From: Chelatococcus caeni
GTDB taxonomy: Bacteria > Pseudomonadota > Alphaproteobacteria > Rhizobiales > Beijerinckiaceae
Length of the DNA stretch: 64,000 bases
Assembly: GCF_014196925.1 (NCBI RefSeq)
Contig: NZ_JACIEN010000001.1
Span: forward strand, 1,652,387 to 1,716,386
Reading direction: 5' to 3'
Each line of letters begins with the position of its first letter. Positions within the stretch are counted from its first letter, which is position 1. The translations under genes and the position numbers were made by a program. This document shows positions 46,154 to 57,228 of this stretch, in pieces. Under the pieces are notes generated by a model that saw only the letters and a list, made by a program, of their open reading frames with translations, searched no databases and was not told the DNA's origin.

Positions 46154-47107
46154 CTAATCGCTCCCCCGAAACAAGCGGAAGAACGTCTGAGAATTCGGCT
46201 CGATCAACCCAAATCCGCTCGCGTCGATATAGAATTTAAAGGTCAAATTTATTGGAATGGGAATATTATTATCAACAAATATGCTCGAAACAAAATTCGA
46301 ATCTGATTGGGCCGCTAAAGCAAATCTCTCCAACTCCATCATGACGTGATCTGCGCTCCGGACGGCATCGATCGATACCCCTGAAGCAGAAATCCCGGGA
46401 CCCGGAAAATAGCAACTCCCATCGAGCTCCACCATAAAATTTGCGCCCATTTGCAGCAATCTTAGGCGATCGGAATCGTTAAGCGTCCGAGACAAACCAA
46501 CGGCCCCCTCGACCTTATAAACTAAATTTGCCATCGGCCAGTTATTTACAATTACCTTGATCGAATGCGCGCTGGCCCAAGATCCTCTATGGGGCATTAT
46601 ATCGATTACGAAGGCATGATCGCGCTTAAACAATACAAATAGAACATCATCACTTCTTACAACAAAGCCATCATCCTCGACTTGATCGCTCATGTGAAGA
46701 TGGTAAATACCGAAAGAATTCAACATGAGATCAATATCTTGCCGCCGCTTTAGAGGAACACTCCCTGGGACAACGACAGCCTGGTCAATTCTTCGACTCT
46801 GATATTTCCTAAGATCGGCGCCGCTCTTAATGGCCGACAACAAATATTCGAGCGGTTGCTTATAGCGCTCTCTCAGCGAATTCCCGATGAACTCACCAGA
46901 GAGGTAGACATCTCTTGGACGAGCCGAAATAGTGCGCCACGACCAATTGAACCACCGAATAAGAAGTTCCGTCGCATCAAGACCGTGAAGGTAGCATACG
47001 ATGGAATTATCCGCCCTGTCGTATGGCAGCGCGTGTAACAGAAAAGCACGGGCGCTTTCCGTTATCTGATCTAGAAGATTGTCTGGAATATTCAATTTGA
47101 TAGCCAA
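46154..47107 (-). CDS. Low-GC orphan protein, likely horizontally acquired
   Basis: A 317-residue soluble protein without signal peptide or membrane helices. Its DNA is markedly richer in A and T than every neighbour (AAT, ATA, TTA and AGA codons are frequent), indicating foreign origin. The central part has a repeatable-looking pattern: MLNSFGIYHLHMSD, then VLFVLFKRDHAFVIDIMPHRGSW and IKVIVNNWPMANLVYK, where the His residues and the Asp could be functional. The last 70 residues (FYIDASGFGLIEPNSQTFFRLF) may be a separate beta-rich part. I recognise no family; a defence or toxin role is possible but unproven. It stands alone. Confidence 0.75.
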   Translation of the reverse strand: MAIKLNIPDNLLDQITESARAFLLHALPYDRADNSIVCYLHGLDATELLIRWFNWSWRTISARPRDVYLSGEFIGNSLRERYKQPLEYLLSAIKSGADLRKYQSRRIDQAVVVPGSVPLKRRQDIDLMLNSFGIYHLHMSDQVEDDGFVVRSDDVLFVLFKRDHAFVIDIMPHRGSWASAHSIKVIVNNWPMANLVYKVEGAVGLSRTLNDSDRLRLLQMGANFMVELDGSCYFPGPGISASGVSIDAVRSADHVMMELERFALAAQSDSNFVSSIFVDNNIPIPINLTFKFYIDASGFGLIEPNSQTFFRLFRGSD

Positions 47108-47134
47108 CTATTTTGTATAGAAGATTATTTACAC

Positions 47135-49105
47135 CTACTCCTCCCCTGCGATCACGATGAGCCGCGCCCCTTCCCCCACCTGCGCTCCCGGCTCGGCGGC
47201 GATCTCGGTCACCGTGCCGGCGCAGGGGGCGACGAGCACGTGCTCCATCTTCATCGCCTCGACCACGGCGAGCCGCTCGCCCTTCTCGACCCTGTCGCCG
47301 ACGCCGACGAAAACGGCGACGAGTTTGCCGTGCATCGGCGCCTTGACGAGGCCGTCGCCGTCCATGTGCTCGAGGTCGACGGCGAAGGGGTCGTAGATCC
47401 TGACGCTCGTCTGCCGGCCCTCGGCGAGGACGAGCATGGCCGCGTCCGCCTCGACCAGCGTGAGATCGTGCTCGCCCTCCGGCACCGGATGGCCGGGAAA
47501 GGCGACGGCCGGTCCGTCCGGGCCGTAGTCGAGCACGGCCTCGACCCGCTCACCCTCGACGAGGAGCGGCAGGCCGGTGCGCCGCGCGCCGACGAGCTGG
47601 AAGCCGTCGTCGGCCCACCAGCCGCCCGCCTCCTCGTCCCGCAGGGACGACGCGGCGGAAAAGGCGATGCGTTCGCTCTCGCGGTGGACGAGGGCGAGCG
47701 CCCCCGCTGCCGCCGCCGCGGCATCGAAGCCGCGCGGTACGGCGCCGAGCGCCTCGATGTTGCGGTCGATGAAGCCCGTGTCGAAACGCCCGTCACGGAA
47801 CTCCGGCGCCTCGCACAGCGCCTTGAGGAAGGCGATGTTGGTCTTCGGCCCCGCGACCGTCGTGCCGCCGAGCGCCTCGGCCAGCCGGTCGAGCGCCTCG
47901 GCGCGCGTCGGCGCCTGGGCGATGACCTTGGCGATCATCGGATCGTAGAAGGGTGTCACTGCGTCGCCCGCGGCCACGCCGGTGTCGATGCGGATGTCGT
48001 CGCCCGCACCGAAATCGAGCGCCCAGAGCTTGCCGGTCGACGGCAGGAAGCCCTTTTCGGGATCCTCCGCATAGAGCCGCGCCTCGACGGCATGGCCGTC
48101 GATCGCAAGGTCCTCCTGCGTGAAGGGCAACGCCTCGCCCGCGGCGACACGGAACTGCAGCTCGACGAGGTCGAGCCCGGTGATCGCCTCCGTCACCGGG
48201 TGCTCCACCTGCAGGCGCGTGTTCATCTCCATGAAGTAGAAGCGGTCCGGCCTCAGGCCCTCGCGCCCGTCGGCGATGAACTCGACCGTGCCGGCCCCCA
48301 CATAGCCGACGGCCCGCGCCGCCTCCGTCGCGGCCTGCCCCATGGCGGCGCGCATCTCCTCGGTCATGCCCGGCGCCGGCGCCTCCTCGATGACCTTCTG
48401 GTGGCGGCGCTGCAGGGAGCAGTCGCGCTCGAAGAGGTGCACGACATTGCCGTGCCCGTCGGCGAAGACCTGGATCTCGATGTGCCGCGGCGACAGCACG
48501 TATTTCTCGACGAGCACGCGCGGGTCGCCGAAGGCATTCTGCGCCTCGCGCTGGGCGCTCTCGAGCGCGGCGTCGAACTCGGCCGCCTTGTCGACGCGCT
48601 TCATGCCCTTGCCGCCGCCGCCGGCGACCGCCTTGATGAGCACGGGATAGCCGATCTCATAGGCCTTCTGGCGCAGGAAATCAGGCTCCTGCCGGGCGCC
48701 GTGATAACCCGGCACCACCGGCACGCCGGCCTTCTCGACGAGCGCCTTGGCCGCATCCTTCAGCCCCATGGCGCGGATGGCGGATGCCGGCGGGCCGACG
48801 AAGGCGATGCCGTTCGCCGCGCAGGCCTCGGCGAATTCCGCCCGCTCGGAGAGAAAGCCGTAGCCCGGATGGATGGCGGCGGCCCCGGTCTTCTTCGCCA
48901 CCTCGATGATGCGGTCGATGAGAAGGTAGCTCTCGGCCGCCGGCGCCGGGCCGATGCGGTGCGCCTCGTCCGCCATGTGCACGAACATCGCATCGGCATC
49001 CGCATCCGAATGGACGGCGATGGTGCGCATGCCGAGCTGCCGCGCCGTGCGGATGATGCGGCAGGCGATCTCGCCGCGGTTGGCGATGAGGAGGCTGTCG
49101 AGCAC
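47135..49105 (-). CDS. Acyl-CoA carboxylase alpha subunit (biotin carboxylase plus biotin carrier)
   Basis: A 656-residue protein. The biotin carboxylase part starts LDSLLIANRGEIACRIIRTARQLG, has the ATP-grasp glycine loop KAVAGGGGKGMKRV, and FERDCSLQRRHQKVIEEAP. The C-terminal carrier has the biotinylated lysine in VVEAMKMEHVL. The layout fits methylcrotonyl-CoA or propionyl-CoA carboxylase; sequence alone does not separate them. The GTG at 49105 (preceded by GGGAG) is taken as start; an ATG at 49126 is the alternative. No beta subunit is adjacent, which is unusual and could reflect the foreign insertion just downstream. Confidence 0.92.
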   Translation of the reverse strand: MLDSLLIANRGEIACRIIRTARQLGMRTIAVHSDADADAMFVHMADEAHRIGPAPAAESYLLIDRIIEVAKKTGAAAIHPGYGFLSERAEFAEACAANGIAFVGPPASAIRAMGLKDAAKALVEKAGVPVVPGYHGARQEPDFLRQKAYEIGYPVLIKAVAGGGGKGMKRVDKAAEFDAALESAQREAQNAFGDPRVLVEKYVLSPRHIEIQVFADGHGNVVHLFERDCSLQRRHQKVIEEAPAPGMTEEMRAAMGQAATEAARAVGYVGAGTVEFIADGREGLRPDRFYFMEMNTRLQVEHPVTEAITGLDLVELQFRVAAGEALPFTQEDLAIDGHAVEARLYAEDPEKGFLPSTGKLWALDFGAGDDIRIDTGVAAGDAVTPFYDPMIAKVIAQAPTRAEALDRLAEALGGTTVAGPKTNIAFLKALCEAPEFRDGRFDTGFIDRNIEALGAVPRGFDAAAAAAGALALVHRESERIAFSAASSLRDEEAGGWWADDGFQLVGARRTGLPLLVEGERVEAVLDYGPDGPAVAFPGHPVPEGEHDLTLVEADAAMLVLAEGRQTSVRIYDPFAVDLEHMDGDGLVKAPMHGKLVAVFVGVGDRVEKGERLAVVEAMKMEHVLVAPCAGTVTEIAAEPGAQVGEGARLIVIAGEE

Positions 49106-49422
49106 GAAGTCATCTCCCTCGATCACGGGCGCGCCGGTTCGTCCGGCGGCAAATCATGTCGCTTTCGCGGTCAACAGACCATAGCCCGCCCATAAGCGCC
49201 ATGCCGCAATGCACGGCATCCGGCCTTGGCATCTGCGCGGGGGGCGGGCTCCGGTCGACGCACGCTCGTGCCCCGGACGCGCCGCAGCACGAAGTGGTGC
49301 GGTGCAGATCCGGGGTCCCTTGTCTACAGCGCCTTCGGCAGGTTCTTTTGCTGGACCCCGGATGGCATTCCGCTTCGCTGCATGCCTCCGGGGAACATGG
49401 CGCTCCAGCCTGCGGTCGTCGC
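49106..49422. other. Intergenic region between the carboxylase and hutC
   Basis: A 317-base gap, with no gene. Its right half is dominated by an inverted repeat (49308-49363) and repeat-like words (CGCAGCACGAAGTGGTGCGG, CCGCTTCGCTGCATGC) that look like another dispersed intergenic element. Confidence 0.5.
49308..49363. repeat. Inverted repeat with 11-base perfect arms
   Basis: ATCCGGGGTCC (49308-49318) and GGACCCCGGAT (49353-49363) flank a 34-base loop. It is 60 bases past the hutC stop and could end its transcript. It differs from the REP hairpins seen elsewhere. Confidence 0.7.
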
Positions 49423-50148
49423 TCACCGCGTCGCGGGGCTGAAGCGCGCCACGAGCTGGTGGCGCTCGCCGGGATAGGTCAGCGTCACCGCCGTGATCGT
49501 CGTCCCGGCCTGGAAGGTGCGCCGCGCCACGACGAGGCAGGCGGCGCCGCGGGCGACGGCGAGGTGATGGGCGACGTCCGCCCCGGCATTCTCGGCGCGG
49601 ATGGTGTGCTCGGCCTCGGTCCAGGGGATCTGCTCGAGCAGCCAGGTGCCCGGCGGCGAAGCGGCGAAGGCCTCGCGCGCCGCAGCCGGCACGACGGCAA
49701 GGTTGATCAGCCGCTTCTCGTAGACGAAGGGCCGCTCGTCCGCGAAATGCAGCACCGTGAGCGCCTCCACGTCGAAGCTGCCCTTGGCCGCCCCGAGCCG
49801 CGCAAGGTCCTCCGGCCGCGCCCGCCGGCGCTCCCGGTCGAGGATCACGTAGCGGTAGCTGCGGCCGGAGCCGGTGATCTCGGCCTTGATGTCGTGGACT
49901 TCGAGCACGGTCTCCTGCGACTTCGGCGCCGCGACGAAGGAGCCGGAGCGGCGCCGCCGCACAACGAGCCCCGCCGCCGCCAGCGCCGAGATGGCCTTGT
50001 TCACCGTCATGCGCGAGCAGCCGAACTGCGCGACGAGGTCGTGCTCGGACGGCACGCGATGGCCGGGCGGCCACTCGCCGGAGAGGATCTTCTCCTCGAG
50101 CTCCCGGCGGATCTCGGCATAGCGCGGCAGCGGTTCGGCGATGCTCAC
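49423..50148 (-). CDS. hutC: Histidine utilization repressor HutC (GntR family)
   Basis: A 241-residue repressor of the hut genes. The winged-helix domain (about 8-75) contains EIRRELEEKILSGEWPPGHRVPSEHDLVAQFGCSRMTVNKAISALAAAGLV. The C-terminal UTRA domain binds the effector, which is urocanate in studied homologues. The start is the second of two tandem GTG codons (50148), since GGAG is six bases before it; 50151 is the alternative. The ribosome-binding site overlaps the hutF stop. Candidate target sites lie at 51699, 51729 and 63492. Confidence 0.95.
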   Translation of the reverse strand: MSIAEPLPRYAEIRRELEEKILSGEWPPGHRVPSEHDLVAQFGCSRMTVNKAISALAAAGLVVRRRRSGSFVAAPKSQETVLEVHDIKAEITGSGRSYRYVILDRERRRARPEDLARLGAAKGSFDVEALTVLHFADERPFVYEKRLINLAVVPAAAREAFAASPPGTWLLEQIPWTEAEHTIRAENAGADVAHHLAVARGAACLVVARRTFQAGTTITAVTLTYPGERHQLVARFSPATR

Positions 50149-50157
50149 CACCGTCTC

Positions 50158-51519
50158 CTATGCCTTCACGAGCCGGGCGAGCGTGCGCCGGTACGCTGCC
50201 TCGACCGTATCGCGCGCCGCGTGCCGACCGCCCGCGACGACCTGCCGGCCGCCGATATAGACACGGTCGAGCGCCGCCTTGCCGGCAACGAAGAGATAGG
50301 CGTCGAGCCAGCGGTCACCCCGCATGGGCGCAAGATCGACGTGAGCCGCGTCGAGCACGACGATGTCGGCGCGGTGGCCGGGAGCGAGCGCACCGATGGC
50401 GCGGCCGAGCGCACGGGCTCCGCCGCGGCAGGCCTCGTCATGGAGCCGCCGGCCGGTCGATTCGCCCCGCCTCTGCGCCATGAGGTTGCGGCCGCGCAGG
50501 GCCAGGCGCTGGCTGTATTCGAGCTGCCGGAGCTCGCCCGGCGCCGTGATCTCGATGTTGGAATCGCTGCCGACGCCGTAGAGCCCGCCCTGCCCGGCGA
50601 ATTCCACCCCGGCGAAGATGCCGTCGCCGAGATTGGCCTCGGTGATCGGGCAAAGGCCAGCGACGGCCCCGGAGCGGGCGATGCCGCCGACCTCCTCGTC
50701 CGTCAGATGGGTGGCGTGGACGAGGCACCAGCGCCCATCGACCGGCGCATTGTCCATCAGCCATTCCACCGGCCTGCGGCCGGACCAGGCGAGGCAGTCC
50801 TCCACCTCCTTCACCTGCTCCGCGATGTGGATGTGGATCGGGCCATCCCCGGCGAGCGGCAGGATCGCGGCGAGGCTTTCGGGCGTCACGGCGCGCAGCG
50901 AGTGCGGCGCGATGCCGACCCGTGCATCGGGCAAAGGCGCGACCGCCTTGCGCGCGCCTTCGACCAGTTGCGCGAAGCGCTCCGGATCGTTGAGGAAGCG
51001 CCGCTGCCCCTCGCCCGCCGGCTGGCCGCCGAAGCCGCCCTGGGCATAGAACACCGGCAGGAGCGTCAGGCCGATGCCGGTCGCCTCGGCGGCGGCGGCG
51101 ATGCGCTCGCAGTGCTCGGCGAGATCGGCATAGGGCGCGCCGTCCGAGCCGTGGTGCAGGTAATGGAACTCCGCTACCGCGGTGAAGCCGCCCTCCAGCA
51201 TCTCCAGGAAGGCATAGGCCGCAATGGCCTCGACGTCCTCCGGCGTCAGGGCGCCGAGGAAGCCGTACATCACCTGCCGCCAGGTCCAGAAGCTGTCGCC
51301 CGAGGGGCCGCGCGTCTCGGCAAGGCCCGCCATGCCGCGCTGGAAGGTGTGGCTGTGCAGGTTCGGCAGGCCCGGCAATGCAATGGAGCCGCCATAGGCG
51401 GCGTCGCCGCGCACGCTGTCGCGTTCGATGGCCGCGATCGTGCCCGCTTCATGGGTGATCGTGACATCGTCGGCCCAGCCGTCGCCGATGAGGGCATGAT
51501 CGAAGAACAGCTTCTGCAT
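50158..51519 (-). CDS. hutF: Formimidoylglutamate deiminase
   Basis: A 453-residue amidohydrolase that converts N-formimino-glutamate to N-formylglutamate and ammonia, the fourth step of the five-step Hut pathway. Metal and catalytic sites are visible: LPNLHSHTFQRGMAG, IHIHIAEQ, CLVHATHL and GVGSDSNIEI. The start is the ATG at 51519 with a GGGGAGAG ribosome-binding site. A REP-type hairpin pair lies between this start and the HutC operators, so it would be transcribed in the 5' leader. hutC follows in the same unit. Confidence 0.95.
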   Translation of the reverse strand: MQKLFFDHALIGDGWADDVTITHEAGTIAAIERDSVRGDAAYGGSIALPGLPNLHSHTFQRGMAGLAETRGPSGDSFWTWRQVMYGFLGALTPEDVEAIAAYAFLEMLEGGFTAVAEFHYLHHGSDGAPYADLAEHCERIAAAAEATGIGLTLLPVFYAQGGFGGQPAGEGQRRFLNDPERFAQLVEGARKAVAPLPDARVGIAPHSLRAVTPESLAAILPLAGDGPIHIHIAEQVKEVEDCLAWSGRRPVEWLMDNAPVDGRWCLVHATHLTDEEVGGIARSGAVAGLCPITEANLGDGIFAGVEFAGQGGLYGVGSDSNIEITAPGELRQLEYSQRLALRGRNLMAQRRGESTGRRLHDEACRGGARALGRAIGALAPGHRADIVVLDAAHVDLAPMRGDRWLDAYLFVAGKAALDRVYIGGRQVVAGGRHAARDTVEAAYRRTLARLVKA

Positions 51520-51556
51520 GATCTCTCCCCGTGGCAACGGCCCCGCTCTCACAACC

Positions 51557-51647
51557 GTCATGCCCGCGCCTGTCGCGGGCATCCACGCCGCGACGGTTGC
51601 GCAAAGATGGAAGGCGTGGATGGCCGGGAAAGAGCCCGGCCGTGACG
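51557..51647. repeat. Dispersed inverted hairpin pair in the hutF leader, orientation A then B
   Basis: Hairpin A (51560-51582, arms ATGCCCGCG and CGCGGGCAT, loop CCTGT) and hairpin B (51620-51643, arms ATGGCCGGG and CCCGGCCGT, loop AAAGAG) with flanks CATCCACGCC and GGCGTGGAT. It is the inverted orientation of the 13744 element. Confidence 0.9.
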
Positions 51648-51698
51648 GCGCAGGAAGGTCGTTCGTGCCATGGCCAGTCTGCGTGATGGCGCGCGATT

Positions 51699-51710
51699 TT
51701 GTCTAGACAA
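51699..51710. promoter_or_regulatory. HutC operator 1
   Basis: The perfect 12-base palindrome TTGTCTAGACAA lies between the divergent hutF and hutI genes. It resembles the TTGTATAGACAA-type sites of HutC regulators. An identical 12-mer is present at 63492-63503. Confidence 0.85.
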
Positions 51711-51728
51711 TAAATCGGCAGGCTGATT

Positions 51729-51740
51729 ATGTATAGACAA
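51729..51740. promoter_or_regulatory. HutC operator 2
   Basis: ATGTATAGACAA, differing from operator 1 at two of 12 positions and keeping the TGT...ACA arms. It lies 30 bases from operator 1 (start to start) and 25 bases before the hutI start, near the expected promoter/leader. The spacing is close to three helical turns, so cooperative binding is possible. Confidence 0.8.
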
Positions 51741-51764
51741 TAAGAGCGGAAGGGAGCAGGCCAC

Positions 51765-52973
51765 ATGGACGCCGACAGGCTGTGGTTCAACGCACGACTG
51801 GCGACGCTCGCTGAAGGCACGCCGGGGCTCGGCATCGTCGACCATGGCGCGCTCGCCTGCAAGGACGGGCGCATCGTCTATGCCGGCCCGATGGCTGACC
51901 TGCCACCGTCACTCCGGGCGAAAGAGCGCATCGATTGCGCCGGGCGCTGGATCACGCCCGGCCTCATCGACTGCCACACGCATCTCGTCTTCGGCGGCGA
52001 CCGCGCGCAGGAATTCGAGATGCGCCTTGCCGGCGCGAGCTACGAGGAGATCGCCCGCGCCGGCGGCGGCATCGTCTCCACCGTGAAGGCGACCCGCGCG
52101 GCGGGCGAGGACGACCTCGTCACGAGCGCCCTGCCCCGGCTCGACCACCTCCTCGCCGAGGGCGTCACCACCGTCGAGATCAAGTCCGGCTACGGCCTCG
52201 ATACCGAGACCGAGCTGCGCAGCCTGCGCGCCGCGCGCCGGCTGGGCGAGGCGCGCCCGGTCACCGTCACCACCACCTTCCTCGGCGCCCACGCGCTGCC
52301 GCCGGAGGCGAACGGCGACAAGGCCGCCTATGTCGCGAAGGTCGTCGACGAGATGCTGCCGGCCGTCGCGGCCGAGGGCCTTGCCGATGCGGTCGATGCC
52401 TTCTGCGAGGGCATCGCCTTCTCGCCCGACGAGACGGCGCGGGTCTTCGAGGCCGCGAGGGCCCACGGCCTGCCGATGAAGCTGCACGCCGACCAGCTCT
52501 CCAACCTCCACGGCGCCGCGCTCGCCGCCCGCTTCGGCGCGCTGTCCGCCGACCACCTGGAATATACGGACGCGGAAGGCGCCGCCGCCATGGCCGCCGC
52601 CGGCACGGTGGCCGTGCTGCTGCCCGGCGCCTTCTACTTCATCCGCGAGACGAAGAAGCCGCCGGTCGAGCTCTTCCGCGCCGCCGGGGCGCGCATGGCG
52701 CTCGCGACCGACTGCAATCCCGGCACCTCGCCGCTGACCTCGCTGCTGCTCACCATGAACATGGGGGCGACGCTGTTCCGCCTGACGGTGGAGGAATGCA
52801 TCGCCGGCGTCACGCGCGAGGCCGCAAGGGCCCTCGGCCGCCTCGACGAGGTCGGCACGCTCGAAGCCGGCAAGTGGTGCGACCTCGCCATCTGGGACAT
52901 CGAGCGCCCGGCCGAGCTCGTCTATCGCATCGGTTTCAACCCGCTCCATGCCCGGGTCTGGAGGGGAAAGTGA
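51765..52973 (+). CDS. hutI: Imidazolonepropionase
   Basis: A 402-residue amidohydrolase that opens 4-imidazolone-5-propionate to formimino-glutamate, the third step of histidine breakdown. It has the metal motif [14 protein letters not shown], the substrate region [31 protein letters not shown] and [19 protein letters not shown]-type sequence precedes the ATG. It opens the rightward hut operon, 40 bases ahead of hutH. Confidence 0.97.
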   Translation: MDADRLWFNARLATLAEGTPGLGIVDHGALACKDGRIVYAGPMADLPPSLRAKERIDCAGRWITPGLIDCHTHLVFGGDRAQEFEMRLAGASYEEIARAGGGIVSTVKATRAAGEDDLVTSALPRLDHLLAEGVTTVEIKSGYGLDTETELRSLRAARRLGEARPVTVTTTFLGAHALPPEANGDKAAYVAKVVDEMLPAVAAEGLADAVDAFCEGIAFSPDETARVFEAARAHGLPMKLHADQLSNLHGAALAARFGALSADHLEYTDAEGAAAMAAAGTVAVLLPGAFYFIRETKKPPVELFRAAGARMALATDCNPGTSPLTSLLLTMNMGATLFRLTVEECIAGVTREAARALGRLDEVGTLEAGKWCDLAIWDIERPAELVYRIGFNPLHARVWRGK

Positions 52974-53013
52974 AGTTCTCTGGCCATTCCGCCGCTGCCT
53001 CCGGTGACCTGAC

Positions 53014-54564
53014 ATGACCGAACAGACGATCACCCTTCATCCTGGGGATGTCGCCCTCGCCGACTGGCGCCGCGTCTATCACGGCGCCCCGGTTGCGCTC
53101 GACGACGCGTGCCGCCCGGCCGTCGAGGCCGCGGCGCGCACCATCGACGCCATCATCGCCAGGGGCGAGCCGGTCTACGGCATCAACACCGGCTTCGGAA
53201 AGCTGGCGAGCGTGCGCATCGAGGCCGGCGATCTCGCGGCGCTCCAGCGCAACATCGTCCTCTCCCATGCCGCCGGCGTCGGCGAGCCGCTGCCCGTGCC
53301 GGTCGTGCGCCTCGTCATGGCGCTGAAGCTCGCGAGCCTCGCGCAAGGGGCCTCGGGCGTGCGCTGGGAGACGATCCGTCACCTCGTCGCCTGCCTCGGC
53401 AAGGGCCTCGTGCCCGTCGTGCCCGGCCAGGGCTCGGTCGGCGCCTCGGGCGACCTCGCGCCCCTCGCCCACATGACGGCGGCGCTCATGGGCGTCGGAG
53501 AGTTCTTCGTCGAGGGCGCCCGCGTGCCGGCGGACAAGGCGCTGGCCGATGCGGGCCTCGCGCCCCTCGTGCTCGGGCCGAAGGAGGGGCTCGCCCTTCT
53601 CAACGGCACGCAGGTGTCGACGGCGCTCGCAATCGCCGGGCTGTTCGAGGCTGAACGCGTCTTCCAGTCCGCCCTCGTCACCGGGGCGCTCGCCACCGAC
53701 GCCGCCAAGGGCTCCGACGGGCCGTTCGACGAGCGCATCCAGCGCCTGCGCCGCCACCGCGGCCAGGCGGAGACCGCGGCCGCCTTGCGCGCCCTCATGG
53801 CCGGCTCGGCCATCCGCGCCTCGCATCTCACCAACGACGACCGGGTGCAGGACCCCTATTGCCTGCGCTGCCAGCCGCAGGTGATGGGTGCCTGCCTCGA
53901 CCTCCTGCGCAAGGCGGCCGACTTCCTCGCCACCGAGGCGAACGGCGTCTCCGACAATCCGCTCGTGTTCCCGGAGGCGGGCGAGGTCATCTCCGGCGGC
54001 AACTTCCACGCCGAGCCTGTCGCCTTCGCCGCCGACATGATCGCCATGGCCTTGTGCGAGATCGGCTCCCTCGCCGAGCGGCGCATCGCCATGCTGGTCG
54101 ATCCGGCCCTCTCCGGGCTGCCGGCCTTCCTCACGCCGAAGCCCGGGCTCAACTCCGGCTTCATGATCCCGCAGGTCACGGCCGCCGCCCTCGTCTCCGA
54201 GAACAAGCAGCGCGCCTATCCGGCGAGCGTCGATTCCATCCCGACCTCGGCCAACCAGGAAGACCACGTCTCCATGGCGACGCACGGCGCCCGCCGGCTC
54301 ATACCGATGGCGCAGAATGCCGCGGCCGTCATCGGCATCGAGCTTCTGGCCGCCGCCCAGGGCTGCGACTTCCATGCCCCGATGCGCTCCAGCGAGCCGC
54401 TGGAGAAGGCGCGCGCCCTGCTGCGCGGGCGGGTGCCGCACCTCGCCGACGACCGCCACTTCGCCCCCGACATCGCGGCGGCGACCGATCTCGTCCGCTC
54501 GGGCGCCCTCGCGGCAGCCGTGGGTGCGCCGGCGCTGCCGGCCGTGACGGAGCACGAGTCGTGA
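53014..54564 (+). CDS. hutH: Histidine ammonia-lyase
   Basis: A 516-residue enzyme that removes ammonia from histidine to give urocanate, the first step of the pathway. The self-formed MIO cofactor arises from A144-S145-G146 in [14 protein letters not shown], and the catalytic Tyr is in [10 protein letters not shown] (about residue 55). The late [13 protein letters not shown] segment is also conserved. Its stop overlaps the hutG start as GTGA. Confidence 0.98.
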   Translation: MTEQTITLHPGDVALADWRRVYHGAPVALDDACRPAVEAAARTIDAIIARGEPVYGINTGFGKLASVRIEAGDLAALQRNIVLSHAAGVGEPLPVPVVRLVMALKLASLAQGASGVRWETIRHLVACLGKGLVPVVPGQGSVGASGDLAPLAHMTAALMGVGEFFVEGARVPADKALADAGLAPLVLGPKEGLALLNGTQVSTALAIAGLFEAERVFQSALVTGALATDAAKGSDGPFDERIQRLRRHRGQAETAAALRALMAGSAIRASHLTNDDRVQDPYCLRCQPQVMGACLDLLRKAADFLATEANGVSDNPLVFPEAGEVISGGNFHAEPVAFAADMIAMALCEIGSLAERRIAMLVDPALSGLPAFLTPKPGLNSGFMIPQVTAAALVSENKQRAYPASVDSIPTSANQEDHVSMATHGARRLIPMAQNAAAVIGIELLAAAQGCDFHAPMRSSEPLEKARALLRGRVPHLADDRHFAPDIAAATDLVRSGALAAAVGAPALPAVTEHES

Positions 54565-55388
54565 GCACGCCCTCCTTCCTCACCGTCACCCGCGGCGAGG
54601 CCCCGCTCCTCGTCAGCCTGCCGCATACGGGCACCGACATCCCGGAGGAATTCGCCGCCGGCCTCGTCTCCCCGTGGCGCGCCCGCAAGGACTGCGACTG
54701 GTGGATCGAGCGGCTCTACGACTTCGCTGCCGGCCTCGGCGCGACCGTCGTGCACACGGCGATCTCGCGCACGGTCATCGACGTCAACCGCGATCCCTCC
54801 GGCGCCTCGCTCTATCCCGGCCAGGCGACGACCGAGCTCGTGCCGACGACGACCTTCGACGGCGAGCCGCTCTACGAGCCGGGGCACGAACCAGATTCCG
54901 ACTCGATATCAAGGCGCAAGGCGCTTTTCTTCGAACCGTATCACAAGGCGCTCGCCGACGAGATCGCCCGCCTGCGCACTGTCCATCCGCGCATCGTCGT
55001 CTACGACTGCCACTCGATCCGCTCGCTCATCCCGCGGCTCTTCGCGGGCGAATTGCCCAACTTCAACATCGGCACCAACGGCAGCACGACCTGCGATCCG
55101 GCGCTGACGGCCAGGATCGCGGAGATCTGCGCCGCCACCGGCCGCAGCCACGTGGTCAACGGCCGCTTCAAGGGCGGCTTCATCACCCGCCACAACGGCC
55201 GCCCGGCGGATGGCGTCCACGCCATCCAGATGGAGCTCGCCTGCCGCGGCTACATGCGCGAGCCGGTCGGCCCCGTGGACGAAACCTCCTGGCCCGCGGC
55301 CTACGACGAAGCCTATGCCGCGCCCATGCGCGCCGCCCTCACCCGCATTCTCGAAGCCTGCCTCGATTTTGCGAGGAGTGCCCGCTGA
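54561..55388 (+). CDS. hutG: N-formylglutamate deformylase
   Basis: A 275-residue hydrolase that splits N-formylglutamate into formate and glutamate, the last step of the HutF-type pathway. Metal-ligand regions are visible in [21 protein letters not shown] and [11 protein letters not shown]. The start is a GTG at 54561, within the hutH stop. Its presence together with HutF confirms the five-step route, as opposed to the formamide-releasing HutG of some Gram-positives. Confidence 0.95.
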   Translation: MSTPSFLTVTRGEAPLLVSLPHTGTDIPEEFAAGLVSPWRARKDCDWWIERLYDFAAGLGATVVHTAISRTVIDVNRDPSGASLYPGQATTELVPTTTFDGEPLYEPGHEPDSDSISRRKALFFEPYHKALADEIARLRTVHPRIVVYDCHSIRSLIPRLFAGELPNFNIGTNGSTTCDPALTARIAEICAATGRSHVVNGRFKGGFITRHNGRPADGVHAIQMELACRGYMREPVGPVDETSWPAAYDEAYAAPMRAALTRILEACLDFARSAR

Positions 55389-55409
55389 TGCTGCCGACGC
55401 TTCTTTCCC

Positions 55410-55500
55410 GCCATGCCCGCGCTCGTCGCGGGCATCCACGCCCGGACGCAACGAAGCAGGTCGCAGGCGTGGGTGGCCGGGACAAGCCCGGCCATGACCG
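55410..55500. repeat. Dispersed inverted hairpin pair inside the hut operon, orientation A then B
   Basis: Hairpin A (55413-55435, arms ATGCCCGCG and CGCGGGCAT, loop CTCGT) and hairpin B (55473-55495, GTGGCCGGG against CCCGGCCAT, loop ACAAG) with a 37-base linker. It occupies most of the 165-base gap between hutG and hutU. Confidence 0.9.
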
Positions 55501-55553
55501 CAGGGTCCTCACGCGCCATCCCCATCAATGACCGTTCTGACGGAGTCCGCCCC

Positions 55554-57218
<1,665 letters not shown>

Positions 57219-57228
57219 GGTGAACGAC

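Noticed and set aside
46040..47134. Prophage, genomic island or transposon around the low-GC gene
   Set aside because: I found no integrase, transposase, tRNA, terminal inverted repeats or target-site duplication; only one gene shows foreign composition.
47240..49195. A 651-codon plus-strand open frame opposite the acyl-CoA carboxylase
   Set aside because: It is an antisense shadow of a conserved biotin carboxylase frame.
55413..55553. A longer N-terminus for urocanate hydratase
   Set aside because: The frame is open upstream only because it reads through the REP hairpins; conserved HutU sequence begins at 55554.
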